Below, one piece after another: positions 56,201 to 62,836 of a stretch of 64,000 bases of DNA (its first letter is position 1; every line of letters starts with the position of its first letter). The notes under the pieces were generated by a model. It was given only the letters and a program-made list of their open reading frames with translations. It was not told where the DNA came from and did no database searches. Origin of the DNA: Phoebastria nigripes (taxonomy: Eukaryota; Chordata; Aves; Procellariiformes; Diomedeidae); assembly GCA_035582835.1 (NCBI GenBank), contig JAYKAV010003166.1, positions 1,026,486 through 1,090,485 on the forward strand, given 5' to 3'. The position numbers and the translations under genes are program-made.

Positions 56201-59200
56201 GTTTGAACAACCAACCATTGTAGTCACACCACATACAAATCGGTCAGTTCATTTCATCCCCCTCCACATTATCCTCCAAAGCAGGCATATTCCTGTTTTA
56301 GCAAAAACCTATGAGATACAAGAAGGCATAAGTTGTTTCCCTTTATTTAAAGCAGAAGCCGGATTTCTGTTAGCAGGGTGTTAAAGTCCATGATACCTTC
56401 TGCAGAGAGGAAGGTTTCTGCCATAATCAAATCCAGTCTTAGGAAAGACCTTTCACATTTTTCCACGTTAGTACAGTGCTGGCAGCAGAACCAAGGATAA
56501 AAAAAATCTAGGTCTAGGTTGATCCGCATTTCTCTACCTACCTTCCCTAAGACTGACCTCCTTACTTCCGCTTCAATACATATGGTCCCTATTTTCTTCT
56601 TCTAACTCTGTAGCCACCTCTCATGATGGAGCTGCTGTAACTTTGGTTTTGAAATATGTTGATCAATGAGCTTAAATCAAACTTGCAGTGTCTGATAAGC
56701 CACACAGAGGTTCATGGTTTATCTGAGAGTAAGCCCCCTTTGGACATGACCCGCAATCACTTGAAAAGAAGAAGGAGGAGCTGTGGCAGACGAAGACATG
56801 CTTCATGTACTTAGAGGATCACTCCTCGCCCTCCCTTACAAGAGGGAAACCTGGAGGTTTGAAACAGAGCCTTGAGCAGGGTCAATACAGAAACCCCTCC
56901 AATTAATTGCATTGCATTAATTCAAAGATGGATGAACATTACTTAAACAAGTTGCAGAGTGCAGGCAGCAGCTTATTAAGAAACACCTCCTAAGCTCTAC
57001 TCTGTAACTGGACCCAATCATCACGAAACTCTCTTAAGCATCCCCAGACTACCAAGCTCCCAGACGAATTTTCCAGTGAGAAAATGGTTTCATCATTGAA
57101 ACCAAACAGAAAAGTTNCCAAAATTGTCTTGCTCCTCCCTACTACTGTTTCCTGGGCAGCAGCCACAGGAGATACACCCACTGGCCCCTTGTATTGTAAC
57201 CATCAGCCCTGGATGAACAAAAGCAGAGTCCTTCCATAGGAGACACCCGTCTGGACCAGAGGAAAAGGTAACTCAGAAATTCAGAGAAAGACTAATCACC
57301 CAGCCTACTACACACTAACAGGACAAGAATGTTTGCACAGACTGTCAGATAAATAGAAGCAAACACTCCTTTGATTTAATTTCTTTGTTTTTATCCTTTA
57401 ACTTGCAAATGATGCTTAGAAAAAATCTGAAATTTTTTCTTAAGNGTCCCAGTTACAGATTTTTGCAACTGAACAAAAAACGTGTTTTCACAACAAAATT
57501 ACCTGACCCAATTTCAGAAAAACATTAAACATAGAAATTCNTAAGACCATTTTTACTTCCTCAGTTATTTTGACAACATGCAGTGAAATTGTTGTCTTTA
57601 TTTATAGCAAAAATCTTATTTACAAATCAGTTTTTTGCAGAACAGGAAAAGTTAGGATATGATTAAATCAGAAAACATTTATAAAATGCATAATGAATTC
57701 ATTCTGTCTGGATATTGAAATCATCATTCGTGCTTATTTTAGACAAAAGTGAATGTATGACTACATTAGAAACATATGGTATCTTTCAGTTGTGAGTATT
57801 TACTCAGAAGTTCAAATTCACTTCCCTCCTGTACTCCACAGAGAATGTTCTGATCACTTAATTAGTCCATCAGAACATTATGAATATAAAGCACAGCACA
57901 AGATGTTCCATTGTATTTGAATGCTGAGCATCTGGAGGTTATTCAAAGTAACTTTAACCAACTCCTTAGCCAGATGGTAAAATACAGTAGCCAAACAAAT
58001 AATATCAACAACATCTGGTTAATTGTCTACTGAGGTACAACAGTCCGTATCTCGGATTATAAATTATAATTACTGACTGAATGCAGTTACTGATTTTTTT
58101 TTTTTTTTAAAATCACAGCTTTTGCTGATAAAGTGCATGAACAGAAATACTGCAAATTTGGCAGTTCTTAAGAAATAAAACACAAATAGCTGAAATCTGG
58201 TGAGTTATTTACATCACAAGGGATTTAAAGACTGGCTTGCTGAAAACTTTTTCAGTCCCCAGGTGCGCAGTACTACAACGCTGTCTCTCAGTATTCAAAG
58301 CACTGCTTCAAATTATTTCCTGATTGAAGTGTAAGATATGATTTCTCATTTTCAATCAAAATGGAAAGTCATAACTGTANAGACAACTTGTAACCTAAAA
58401 CTTGTATTTAAAAAAATTTTGCTTAAATCCAGACCACTGTTTGGAGAGTTAATATGTCTGAATTACGAACATATCTAACACATGCAACCTATACTGCTGT
58501 CTTTTTTTTTTTTTGGTATTTCCTCCATAATTTCCATTTTCTTCTATTAAATAGATACTTTATTTTATTAAATCTGTCTGTTAACCTTCTAGTACAAGCT
58601 GGATACTCCATAAGTAGAGGAACAATGAGCTAAACNATGCTTCTAAGCCAAATCCTTCAGCATCACATTACAGCTAAGTGACTTCAGGGCACATGCAGCT
58701 GGTGGTGTTGAGAAGGCAACAACTGTTTATGCTGCAGAAGCAAGTAGAGTTTAAATTATATTTTGAATGGAGGCAATACTTGCACTTTTCAATTGACCTT
58801 AAAAATTACAACTTCATACCAGTATCAAATTGATAATATGATCAAGCAAGTGAGAGAGTTACATATGGATTCCACTTTACATATTATAATTTGCACTATA
58901 GTTTAAAGATGCTATACCAATTTCATTCTTTGTCCTTCTATAACAGGACTGTTAATATACTACTATTACATCTCCATAAATACAGGAATAAAAGAATCTT
59001 GCAAGAAGTCGTTGACAGCTAATGTGTATTACACAAGCTGATTTGGTTTTAAGCATAAAACACTTGGAAAATATTGTTCACAAACCTGTTGCCATAATCA
59101 ATTTTGGCAGTCACTTTCTTNTTCAGTTCTTTGAGCTCATCTTGGGGTAGGGTCCCAGACAGTATTTGAGATCTCCACTCAATAAGATCATATATCATGT

Positions 59201-62200
59201 GCCGTACACTGCGAAACATTTCTCTGTTATCTTGCTGTTTGGAGGAAAATGATAGGTAGAAGTTAGTTTTGAAGTCTACTGAGCATCTTTTAAATACATA
59301 TGATAAATTGCAATTATAGAATACAAACTCAAAAGGGTAAGAGTCTACAATTAGCTCTAAAATAGAAGCCTAACTTTGTATAGCACAGAACACTGAATAC
59401 GAAGCGTCTTACACTCTGTTTTAGGTATCTAAATAAGTGTAAATGCTTGTGTTTATGTTACCTTAAAACCCGGGTCATACTGTATTCAGAACAGGCATTC
59501 AAGGGAAAGATACTTTTTTCTTGGTTCACAGAGTAACTTTATTCAATGACCCTCTATCCTGAGTAGAGCAGGACTAAAAATGGTGCATTTTAACAGCAAG
59601 AGGCTCAAGTTCTGCAATACTCCATCTGCAACACATTAGAAAACCCTTCTTCCCTCCCTAGTTAAATCTTCAGAATAACATTTTAAAACTCCTCAGTGTG
59701 CAAAGCCAAGCGCGAGAGTATCTTACGAGTCCACAGGTAACATCTGAAAGAAAGTGGAAAACCAGGAAAGCACTAAACCTTATAGGAAGTTAAATACCTT
59801 AAATGTTTATAAAGGCTGGAACTATGGATATTAAATAGTGCCAGCAGCATACACAAACTTTCCTTGGCAACATTCAGCTAAGCTAGGACACAGGAAGATA
59901 AAGTTCCAGACTTACAATGGAAGAAACCTCTTTTCCAGAGCTTTTTCTATATGCATGCCCATACACACGTGCATTCAGAGACAAAAGATCAGATTTTTAA
60001 CCACAAAAGAGAATTTGACATGTTGGTTTAAACTGTGGACAGTGCGTATACACAACAATTTTAGCACAAACAAACAATACTGCAAAACTGAAGTTGCAGA
60101 ACAACAGCCTTTCTATTTTTATTGTGAAAGATAACGTTGAGACAAAGACAATGCAGAGGCCCTGAATGCTTTGATCTTACCCAGAAGCAGTCTTCTCTTA
60201 CTGTCTTCATAACCCTCAAAATCTAAGCCATTAGTTCTATACACTCTTAAAAAGAATACATCTTTCTAAACACCCTACATTGATGAGTTACTCAGGCTAC
60301 GCGTAGCTATCTTTCATTCAGACTATACCCAGGCCTTATTTGACTGAAAACAACTGGAATAATTAAAATAAAACTCTCCACTAGATATAAAAGACAATGA
60401 AAAACTGCAGAAGGTGCAGGAAAAGAATCTAATGACTCAAAGACTCAGGGGGGAAAGAAAAAAAAATCTAACTGTGAAACTTAAAGACTTCAGTCTGTTC
60501 AGATTATCAAAACGCTGACTTGATTATAGGGTGAGAACCTTCACAGAGAGAAAATACCCATTATTAAAAGCTCTTTAATGTAGCAGAGAAAGACACAACA
60601 GGCGCATATGGCTAGAAGCTAAATACAGACAAATCCAAATGGTAAAGAGGTTCACGATTTTCAACGCTGCAGGCAATCATGAACTAGTGAGATGAAGAAC
60701 ATGCCACATCCTCTGCTACCTGCAAATCAAAACNGAATACCTATTCAATATTCAAACCCAAATTACAAACTGAATAAAGGCATAAGTGTAGCCATTTCAT
60801 GATTTTTGATATGCAAGATGTGGACAACATGGTATATCTCTGTAGTCTGCAGATTGACCAGTTTGAAACCAGCTACCTCCAGTAAACCATATTTCCCTTG
60901 AAAAGGCAATCCCAGTGCACCAATGCTCTTTTTGGCAGTTGACCACATGCAATTAATCTAGCAGATATCCTTGAGATACAAACTATAAACAAACTCATTA
61001 AGTGGTCTACCTACTCAGACTAAAGCTGTAACAGGCACTGGAACCTTTTCTGCCACCAAACTGAGGCCACGGGTAGCGTCACGCCTTGCCTGCTCTTGAA
61101 TTCAAAGTTATTAGCAAAGCACTGCAGTATTGTTTAGCTGTTCATGTGTCTTCATGGAAGTAAATGCACAACAAATGAGATGTTAAACATTAACAGTTAG
61201 GACAAGCGATTCCCACACTAGGAGAATTTTATAGTTTCCTAAAAGTTACTGCTACAAAAAGCACACACAAGTCTTGGTAAGAAAACTTCTAATGATGTCT
61301 CCTGCTATTCCTCCTTTCTTATAATATGTGCACCGCAACCAAGTCTTGTGTGGTTCTGCAAGTGGTATTTCTCTGACATTAAACAATATCAGATTTCATA
61401 CTCAGGATAATCCCCCCCAAAAAAAAGACATCAGGGTCAAAATGTAACCCTCACTGTCCTCAGCAGCATATAGCAGTGGAACCAAGGGCAAAGCTGTTCT
61501 CAGTGCTCTCTTCAGATTCTGCTCCTCCTAGTTTGCTTCTGCCTGTCTACTTCTTCCTTGCTCCTCAACACATGACCTCTCTAGCATCACATCATGTTAA
61601 AGCTCTCTCTTTAATATATAATCTGTTTCTCTTCATATAACATATTATCCCTCATCTCATCTACTGCAACACTACATCACTTCCAGCATACNATATTTTT
61701 AATCTTTATTTTCATGGGTGTGATTAAAAACCACATTAGACAACACAAACATCTTCATTTCCAGTTAGTGTCTTCATTACACAGCTTGCACTTTTATAAC
61801 AGAATATTTCAAACAAATTTATAAGAAACAGAGACTGTGCTCTAAGCCCTACTTTAAATATAAGACTTCCATGTTCCCATTATCTTGTCACAGTGACCTT
61901 ACACAACGAGAGCATGAGAAGTCTGAGCTAGGGTACCTTACACCCTACAGCACGCTGTTGCTTTACATCTGAACTGCATTTTTAAGTGTACATTTGAACA
62001 GTCTTCAGACCTTACTTAGGAATACTTTGACGTGTGTAGTTTCATGGCTATTGTATTTTTCTATTATCCCATCTGAAAGATTATCACTGCAATTGCTTAT
62101 TACTATAAAATTCTAAGAATATATTCTTATGTGCTTGGAACTTAAGCATATGAAAATAATCAGGCATGTAACTTAAGATCAGGATAAACTGGGAACAATC

Positions 62201-62836
62201 AACTTCAAGTGCAAGAATACTGAGAGGTAAAAGGCGTACACTGATGATTTTTCAAAGGTTTAAGTTTACACCCACAAATTTGACACCAAATATTCAGTTT
62301 TTTCGTAACATAGATCAACAGCCTTAAGAACTGCCCTCAAAACCGTTTTCTTCATCTCTAACACAATTGTCTACAGATTTGGAAAAATCTAATATATATC
62401 TTAAAAATCCCATGTATTCCGTATAATAGTGCCCCATGAAAAAGGGGTCATAATAGCTCAACAATTTGTTGCTAGATCAAGGTAACACTCCGTAAAAACC
62501 TGATTCTGCACAAGAAATACACAGCATTTGAGAAAACACTCAAAAGAAACACTACTGAGATTTGTGCCTTAACATAGAACAGGCTAAATAGCTTTTCAGC
62601 ATTANAAGTAGCCTTTAGAAACAGTAACAGAAGTGGAATTTCATTAATAGTTCCTTCATACTTCTCACTGTACCTGCATAGCATTACTCTTTTCACAAAC
62701 TGTATACTATTGTAAATATTTTCCTAAGTTGATACTTACAACATANAATTGCCGCCATATTATAGACCATTCCCGCAGCGTAGTGGTAACCTCCTGAATC
62801 AAGGGGAGCTCATTGGGTATAACNGTTTCATGTTGC
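10870..62836 (-). CDS. DOCK1: DOCK1 (dedicator of cytokinesis 1), internal 21 coding exons, partial gene
   Basis: DOCK1 is an atypical guanine-nucleotide exchange factor that, with ELMO, activates Rac1 at the membrane during migration, engulfment of apoptotic cells and myoblast fusion. The join of 21 exons (listed separately) gives one open frame of 777 codons with GT-AG introns and matching phases at every junction. It is collinear with about residues 77-853 of human DOCK1 as I recall it. It includes the helical region after the SH3 domain, the whole DHR-1/C2 domain (about 425-609) and the first part of the armadillo-like region. The exon at 32516-32605 ([18 protein letters not shown]) fits DOCK1 and not its paralogue DOCK5, which I recall as differing there. 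The start codon and SH3 exons lie to the right of the window; the DHR-2 GEF domain and tail lie to the left. Four Ns fall in exons. No promoter or terminator is present. Confidence 0.96.
10977..12561 (-). other. DOCK1: DOCK1 intron (1.6 kb)
   Basis: Phase-2 intron containing the TG/TA microsatellite at 12471-12508 about 55 bp from the splice donor; otherwise AT-rich and featureless. Confidence 0.85.
12471..12508 (+). repeat. TG/TA dinucleotide microsatellite
   Basis: About eight TG units followed by TA units and mixed TATG/TGTG. On the DOCK1 strand this is CA/TA-rich sequence just downstream of the donor at 12561, where CA-rich elements can influence exon definition. Confidence 0.85.
12562..12632 (-). 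CDS. DOCK1: DOCK1 exon, about residues 795-817
   Basis: Short exon (71 bp) isolated between large introns. Acceptor TTTTTTTAG, then [15 protein letters not shown] and LVFDPKEL, ending with two bases of Ser before donor GTGAGT. Confidence 0.95.
17529..17543 (+). repeat. G15 homopolymer
   Basis: Uninterrupted G run, the second such run within 350 bp. Confidence 0.85.
17871..17887 (+). repeat. G17 homopolymer preceded by T9
   Basis: T9 directly followed by G17 and then two ACGG units. Homopolymer length is likely polymorphic or misassembled. Confidence 0.85.
20168..20183 (+). repeat. (CA)8 microsatellite
   Basis: Perfect CA dinucleotide run after an A-rich start. Confidence 0.85.
22720..23735 (-). 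mobile_element. ancient CR1-family LINE fragment (ORF2 end and 3' UTR)
   Basis: Read on the minus strand, this stretch follows the 3' kilobase of a CR1 family abundant in turtles and present as old relics in birds. The 3' end reads GCTGGGCTATATGAACCATT then a decayed TTCTTGTG-like tail. Further 5' a frame remnant [14 protein letters not shown] corresponds to the conserved end of CR1 ORF2 (pattern F-x-x-D-K-C-K-x-x-H), followed after frameshifts by AGKEATGCW, matching the usual AKKAN-x-x-LG block. Stops and frameshifts make it inactive. Ends are approximate and the family name within CR1 is not resolved. Confidence 0.75.
25566..25674 (-). CDS. DOCK1: DOCK1 exon, about residues 758-794
   Basis: Acceptor TTATTTTTCAG. 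One base completes Gln, then [15 protein letters not shown] to [10 protein letters not shown], phase 0, donor GTATGT. Helical region. It precedes the largest complete intron of the window (12.9 kb). Confidence 0.96.
25675..29657 (-). other. DOCK1: DOCK1 intron (4.0 kb)
   Basis: Phase-2 intron. The longest plus-strand open frame of the window (29008-29523, 171 codons from a GTG) lies here without any recognised domain or splice support, in a pyrimidine-rich, less AT-rich stretch. No repeat recognised. Confidence 0.85.
29658..29792 (-). CDS. DOCK1: DOCK1 exon, about residues 713-757
   Basis: Acceptor TTTAAACAG. One base completes Thr, then [15 protein letters not shown] and [15 protein letters not shown] to RSRILFN, with two bases of Gln before donor GTAAGT. 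It shows the most differences from recalled human DOCK1 ([13 protein letters not shown] region), a surface loop between helices. Confidence 0.95.
29793..31926 (-). other. DOCK1: DOCK1 intron (2.1 kb) with a CR1 insertion
   Basis: Phase-2 intron. Its donor-proximal part carries the young CR1 fragment at 31535-31871; the rest is AT-rich without recognised elements. Confidence 0.85.
31535..31871 (+). mobile_element. CR1 LINE retrotransposon, 5'-truncated 3' end
   Basis: The plus strand matches the 3' end of avian CR1 closely. In order it shows CCTTTCAGTACTTAAAGGGGG, the AGGGTGGTGAAACACTGGCA region, GGTTGCCCAGAGAGGTGGT, GATGCCCCATCCCTGGAAAC, CTGCCCACGGCAGGGGGGTT, GGACTAGATGACCTTTAAAAG and the terminal octamer-like ATTCTATGATTCTATAG. 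It is 5'-truncated to about 340 bp, as most CR1 copies are, and antisense to DOCK1. It supports the bird assignment and is much less diverged than the other two CR1 remnants here. Confidence 0.93.
31927..32027 (-). CDS. DOCK1: DOCK1 exon, about residues 680-712
   Basis: Acceptor TTTTTTCAG, then [15 protein letters not shown] to FSATLAY, with two bases of Thr before donor GTAAAT. A CR1 element in antisense orientation to the gene begins only 55 bp into the following intron. Confidence 0.96.
32028..32515 (-). other. DOCK1: DOCK1 intron (488 bp)
   Basis: Phase-0 intron with an A18 tract at 32061-32078, which on the gene's strand is part of a T-rich run close to the acceptor at 32028. Confidence 0.85.
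32516..32605 (-). CDS. DOCK1: DOCK1 exon, about residues 650-679
   Basis: Exactly 30 codons in phase 0 at both ends: [15 protein letters not shown] to TLVFDAL. Acceptor TTTGTAG, donor GTAAGT. The [16 protein letters not shown] stretch separates DOCK1 from DOCK5, which I recall as different here. Skipping this exon would keep the frame. Confidence 0.96.
32606..35695 (-). other. DOCK1: DOCK1 intron (3.1 kb)
   Basis: Phase-0 intron. An A17 tract at 34524-34540 and a G5-A-G9 run at 35597-35611 are the only notable tracts. Open frames on the plus strand near 34.3-35.1 kb have no recognised homology. Confidence 0.85.
35696..35793 (-). CDS. DOCK1: DOCK1 exon, about residues 617-649
   Basis: Acceptor TTATTCCTAG. 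Two bases complete Val, then [15 protein letters not shown] to DGGEVVK, phase 0, donor GTAACA. Start of the alpha-helical armadillo-like region after DHR-1. It follows a 6.1 kb intron. Confidence 0.96.
37206..37229 (+). repeat. T24 homopolymer
   Basis: Uninterrupted T tract without an identifiable retrotransposed sequence attached. Confidence 0.9.
38259..38294. repeat. T25A11 tract
   Basis: Twenty-five T followed directly by eleven A. It is self-complementary and probably length-variable; no retrotransposon body adjoins it. Confidence 0.9.
41872..42055 (-). CDS. DOCK1: DOCK1 exon, about residues 556-616, end of DHR-1
   Basis: Longest exon in the window (184 bp). Acceptor ACTGTAG, then [30 protein letters not shown] and [12 protein letters not shown], with one base of Val before donor GTAAGT. 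It closes the DHR-1 domain. Small differences from recalled human sequence (DAS for [11 protein letters not shown] for TKAELEEK). Confidence 0.96.
42056..42530 (-). other. DOCK1: DOCK1 intron (475 bp)
   Basis: Phase-0 intron; nothing recognisable inside. Confidence 0.85.
42531..42634 (-). CDS. DOCK1: DOCK1 exon, about residues 521-555, DHR-1
   Basis: Acceptor TTTTGTAACAG. Two bases complete Ser, then [15 protein letters not shown] to GEHDLIVYK, phase 0, donor GTAGTG. Continues the DHR-1 domain. Confidence 0.96.
42635..44368 (-). other. DOCK1: DOCK1 intron (1.7 kb)
   Basis: Phase-1 intron; AT-rich with no recognised element. Confidence 0.85.
44369..44441 (-). CDS. DOCK1: DOCK1 exon, about residues 497-520, DHR-1
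   Basis: Acceptor TACGTGAAG (weak polypyrimidine tract), then [15 protein letters not shown] and TFRHRSSQD, ending with one base of Ser before donor GTGAGT. Core strands of the C2-like fold. Confidence 0.95.
44442..45605 (-). other. DOCK1: DOCK1 intron (1.2 kb)
   Basis: Phase-0 intron; nothing recognisable inside. Confidence 0.85.
45606..45704 (-). CDS. DOCK1: DOCK1 exon, about residues 464-496, DHR-1
   Basis: Acceptor TTTTCAAG with an AG repeated two bases later (AAGAG). The frame requires the first AG, giving [15 protein letters not shown] to QPRWFETVK. The first residue is Ser where I recall His in human. Phase 0 at both ends, donor GTAACT. Confidence 0.95.
45705..46026 (-). other. DOCK1: DOCK1 intron (322 bp)
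   Basis: Phase-0 intron between two DHR-1 exons; only an A12 run noted. Confidence 0.85.
46027..46151 (-). CDS. DOCK1: DOCK1 exon, about residues 422-463, start of DHR-1/C2
   Basis: Acceptor CTTTTAG. Two bases complete Gly, then [15 protein letters not shown] to [10 protein letters not shown], ending on a codon boundary before donor GTATTA. It encodes the first strands and the basic loop ([14 protein letters not shown]) of the DHR-1 domain. In DOCK1 this domain binds PtdIns(3,4,5)P3 and brings the protein to the membrane; the lysines of the loop are intact. Confidence 0.96.
46152..47596 (-). other. DOCK1: DOCK1 intron (1.4 kb)
   Basis: Phase-1 intron. Short A/T tracts and an ACA/ACAAC-rich run near 46420; no gene or transposon recognised. 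Confidence 0.85.
47597..47722 (-). CDS. DOCK1: DOCK1 exon, about residues 380-421
   Basis: Acceptor TACACAACAG. Two bases complete Gly, then [15 protein letters not shown] to PEIIMP, plus one base of Gly before donor GTAAGC. It leads directly into the DHR-1 domain. Confidence 0.96.
49342..49359 (+). repeat. A18 homopolymer
   Basis: Uninterrupted A tract with no recognisable retrotransposon body upstream. Confidence 0.9.
49591..49653 (+). repeat. A/C-rich simple repeat block
   Basis: A10, three CCA-type triplets, C8, (CA)6, then A- and C-rich runs. Low-complexity microsatellite; C-run lengths may be unreliable. Confidence 0.85.
50051..50079 (+). other. G-quadruplex-forming motif
   Basis: Runs of 4, 4, 4 and 7 G with loops of 1, 7 and 2 bases on the plus strand, about 200 bp from the splice donor at 50274. 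It sits in the GC-rich patch. Confidence 0.75.
50275..50354 (-). CDS. DOCK1: DOCK1 exon, about residues 353-379
   Basis: Acceptor TTTTTCACCCAG. The first base completes Pro, then [15 protein letters not shown] to NHKGQ, with one base of a Gly codon before donor GTATGT. The unusually G/CpG-rich intron patch at 49680-50110 begins within 170 bp downstream of this donor. Confidence 0.95.
51228..51248 (+). other. G-quadruplex-forming motif with one-base loops
   Basis: Runs of 4, 6, 4 and 4 G separated by single bases (C, T, T) on the plus strand, which is the template strand of DOCK1. This fits the classical intramolecular quadruplex rule with the shortest loops. Confidence 0.85.
51989..52022. 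repeat. perfect tandem duplication of a 17-mer
   Basis: TAAGCTTTTACTTCTAA occurs twice head to tail without mismatch, so it is a recent replication-slippage or short duplication product. Confidence 0.9.
52899..52919 (+). repeat. T21 homopolymer
   Basis: Uninterrupted T tract, about 65 bp downstream (in the gene's direction) of nothing coding; it lies 63 bp below the exon edge at 52983. Confidence 0.9.
52983..53055 (-). CDS. DOCK1: DOCK1 exon, about residues 329-352
   Basis: Acceptor TTTGCAG. The exon starts with TN, which completes a Val codon (N at 53054 is a wobble position), then [15 protein letters not shown] to FIPFQ. It ends with two bases of a Pro codon before donor GTAAGT. Confidence 0.95.
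53056..53409 (-). other. DOCK1: DOCK1 intron (354 bp)
   Basis: Phase-1 intron, nothing recognisable inside. Confidence 0.85.
53410..53545 (-). CDS. DOCK1: DOCK1 exon, about residues 284-328
   Basis: Acceptor GTTTCTAG, then [26 protein letters not shown] and [12 protein letters not shown], ending with one base of the next codon before donor GTAACT. This is among the most strongly conserved parts of the pre-DHR-1 region. Confidence 0.96.
53546..53983 (-). other. DOCK1: DOCK1 intron (438 bp)
   Basis: Phase-0 intron, nothing recognisable inside. Confidence 0.85.
53984..54065 (-). CDS. DOCK1: DOCK1 exon, about residues 256-283
   Basis: Acceptor TTCTTTCAG. The first base completes Ser, then [13 protein letters not shown] continues to LHNLRAVFT, ending in phase 0 at donor GTAAGT. 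A Cys stands where I recall Ser in human (WSSSGLP); this is a plausible lineage difference. Confidence 0.95.
54066..54605 (-). other. DOCK1: DOCK1 intron (540 bp)
   Basis: Phase-2 intron. A stretch near 54370-54480 faintly resembles a MIR SINE core but is too short and diverged to call. Otherwise nothing seen. Confidence 0.85.
54606..54763 (-). CDS. DOCK1: DOCK1 exon, about residues 204-255
   Basis: Acceptor GAATTACAG, then [15 protein letters not shown] to YDPLESKFI, ending with two bases of a Ser codon before donor GTTAGT. The beta-rich stretch [20 protein letters not shown] is near-identical to the recalled mammalian sequence, with small changes such as Met for Ile in QNMDIN. Confidence 0.96.
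54764..55758 (-). other. DOCK1: DOCK1 intron (1.0 kb)
   Basis: Phase-0 intron with no recognised repeat or gene; only short A tracts. Confidence 0.85.
55759..55894 (-). CDS. DOCK1: DOCK1 exon, about residues 158-203
   Basis: Acceptor GTTTAG. The first base completes Arg, then [15 protein letters not shown] continues to EERLQEEK. It ends on a codon boundary before donor GTAAGA. The segment is charged and helical at its C-terminal half ([17 protein letters not shown]) and belongs to the linker between the SH3/ELMO-binding part and DHR-1. Confidence 0.96.
55895..59085 (-). other. DOCK1: DOCK1 intron (3.2 kb)
   Basis: Phase-2 intron. It holds a perfect 11-bp inverted repeat at 57844-57879, T tracts near 58086-58101 and 58501-58514, and long stretches free of recognisable repeats around 57.5-58.1 kb. 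No exon-like sequence found. Confidence 0.85.
57844..57879. repeat. perfect 11-bp inverted repeat with 14-nt loop
   Basis: Arms AATGTTCTGAT (57844-57854) and ATCAGAACATT (57869-57879) are exact reverse complements around a 14-nt loop that contains CTTAATTAG, a homeodomain-type core. The arms also contain TGTTCT and AGAACA, the steroid-receptor half-site. Function unknown. Confidence 0.8.
59086..59234 (-). CDS. DOCK1: DOCK1 exon, about residues 109-157
   Basis: Acceptor TCCAAACAG, then [17 protein letters not shown] and on to [10 protein letters not shown], ending with two bases of an Arg codon before a weaker donor GTTTGT. Part of the helical N-terminal region. One N at 59121 falls in a Lys/Asn codon; the family residue is Lys. 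Confidence 0.96.
59235..62739 (-). other. DOCK1: DOCK1 intron (3.5 kb) with an old CR1 remnant
   Basis: Phase-0 intron. The only recognisable content is a diverged CR1-family fragment at about 60390-60870 on the plus strand. The rest is unremarkable AT-rich sequence. Confidence 0.85.
60390..60870 (+). mobile_element. ancient CR1-family LINE fragment (end of ORF2 and 3' UTR)
   Basis: The plus strand follows, with many substitutions and gaps, the 3' part of an amniote CR1 family known from turtles and birds. Recognisable pieces in order: GCAGAAGGTGCAGGAAAAG, TTCAGTCTGTTCAGATTATC, GACTTGATTATA, CTTCACAGAGAGAAAATA, CTCTTTAATGTAGCAGAG and GGCTAGAAGCTAAATACAG, then a degraded 3' UTR. The reading frame is destroyed and no tail is preserved. 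Ends are approximate; identification is from memory of the family. Confidence 0.65.
62740..62836 (-). CDS. DOCK1: DOCK1 exon, about residues 77-108
   Basis: First exon of the gene inside the window. It begins with the last base of a Gly codon after acceptor CTCTTAAG and reads [16 protein letters not shown] onwards to WRQLYV, ending on a codon boundary before donor GTAAGT. This is the helical stretch just after the SH3 domain, which helps bind ELMO in the known family. Two undetermined bases (62746, 62824) leave one residue unresolved (Leu or Phe, family residue Leu); the other falls in a fourfold-degenerate Thr codon. Confidence 0.95.

Noticed and set aside
10870..62836. Assignment to DOCK5 or DOCK2 instead of DOCK1
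   Set aside because: Residue choices in several exons (for example [16 protein letters not shown] and [15 protein letters not shown]) fit DOCK1 as I know it and differ from recalled DOCK5; collinearity with DOCK1 shows no length change over 777 codons.
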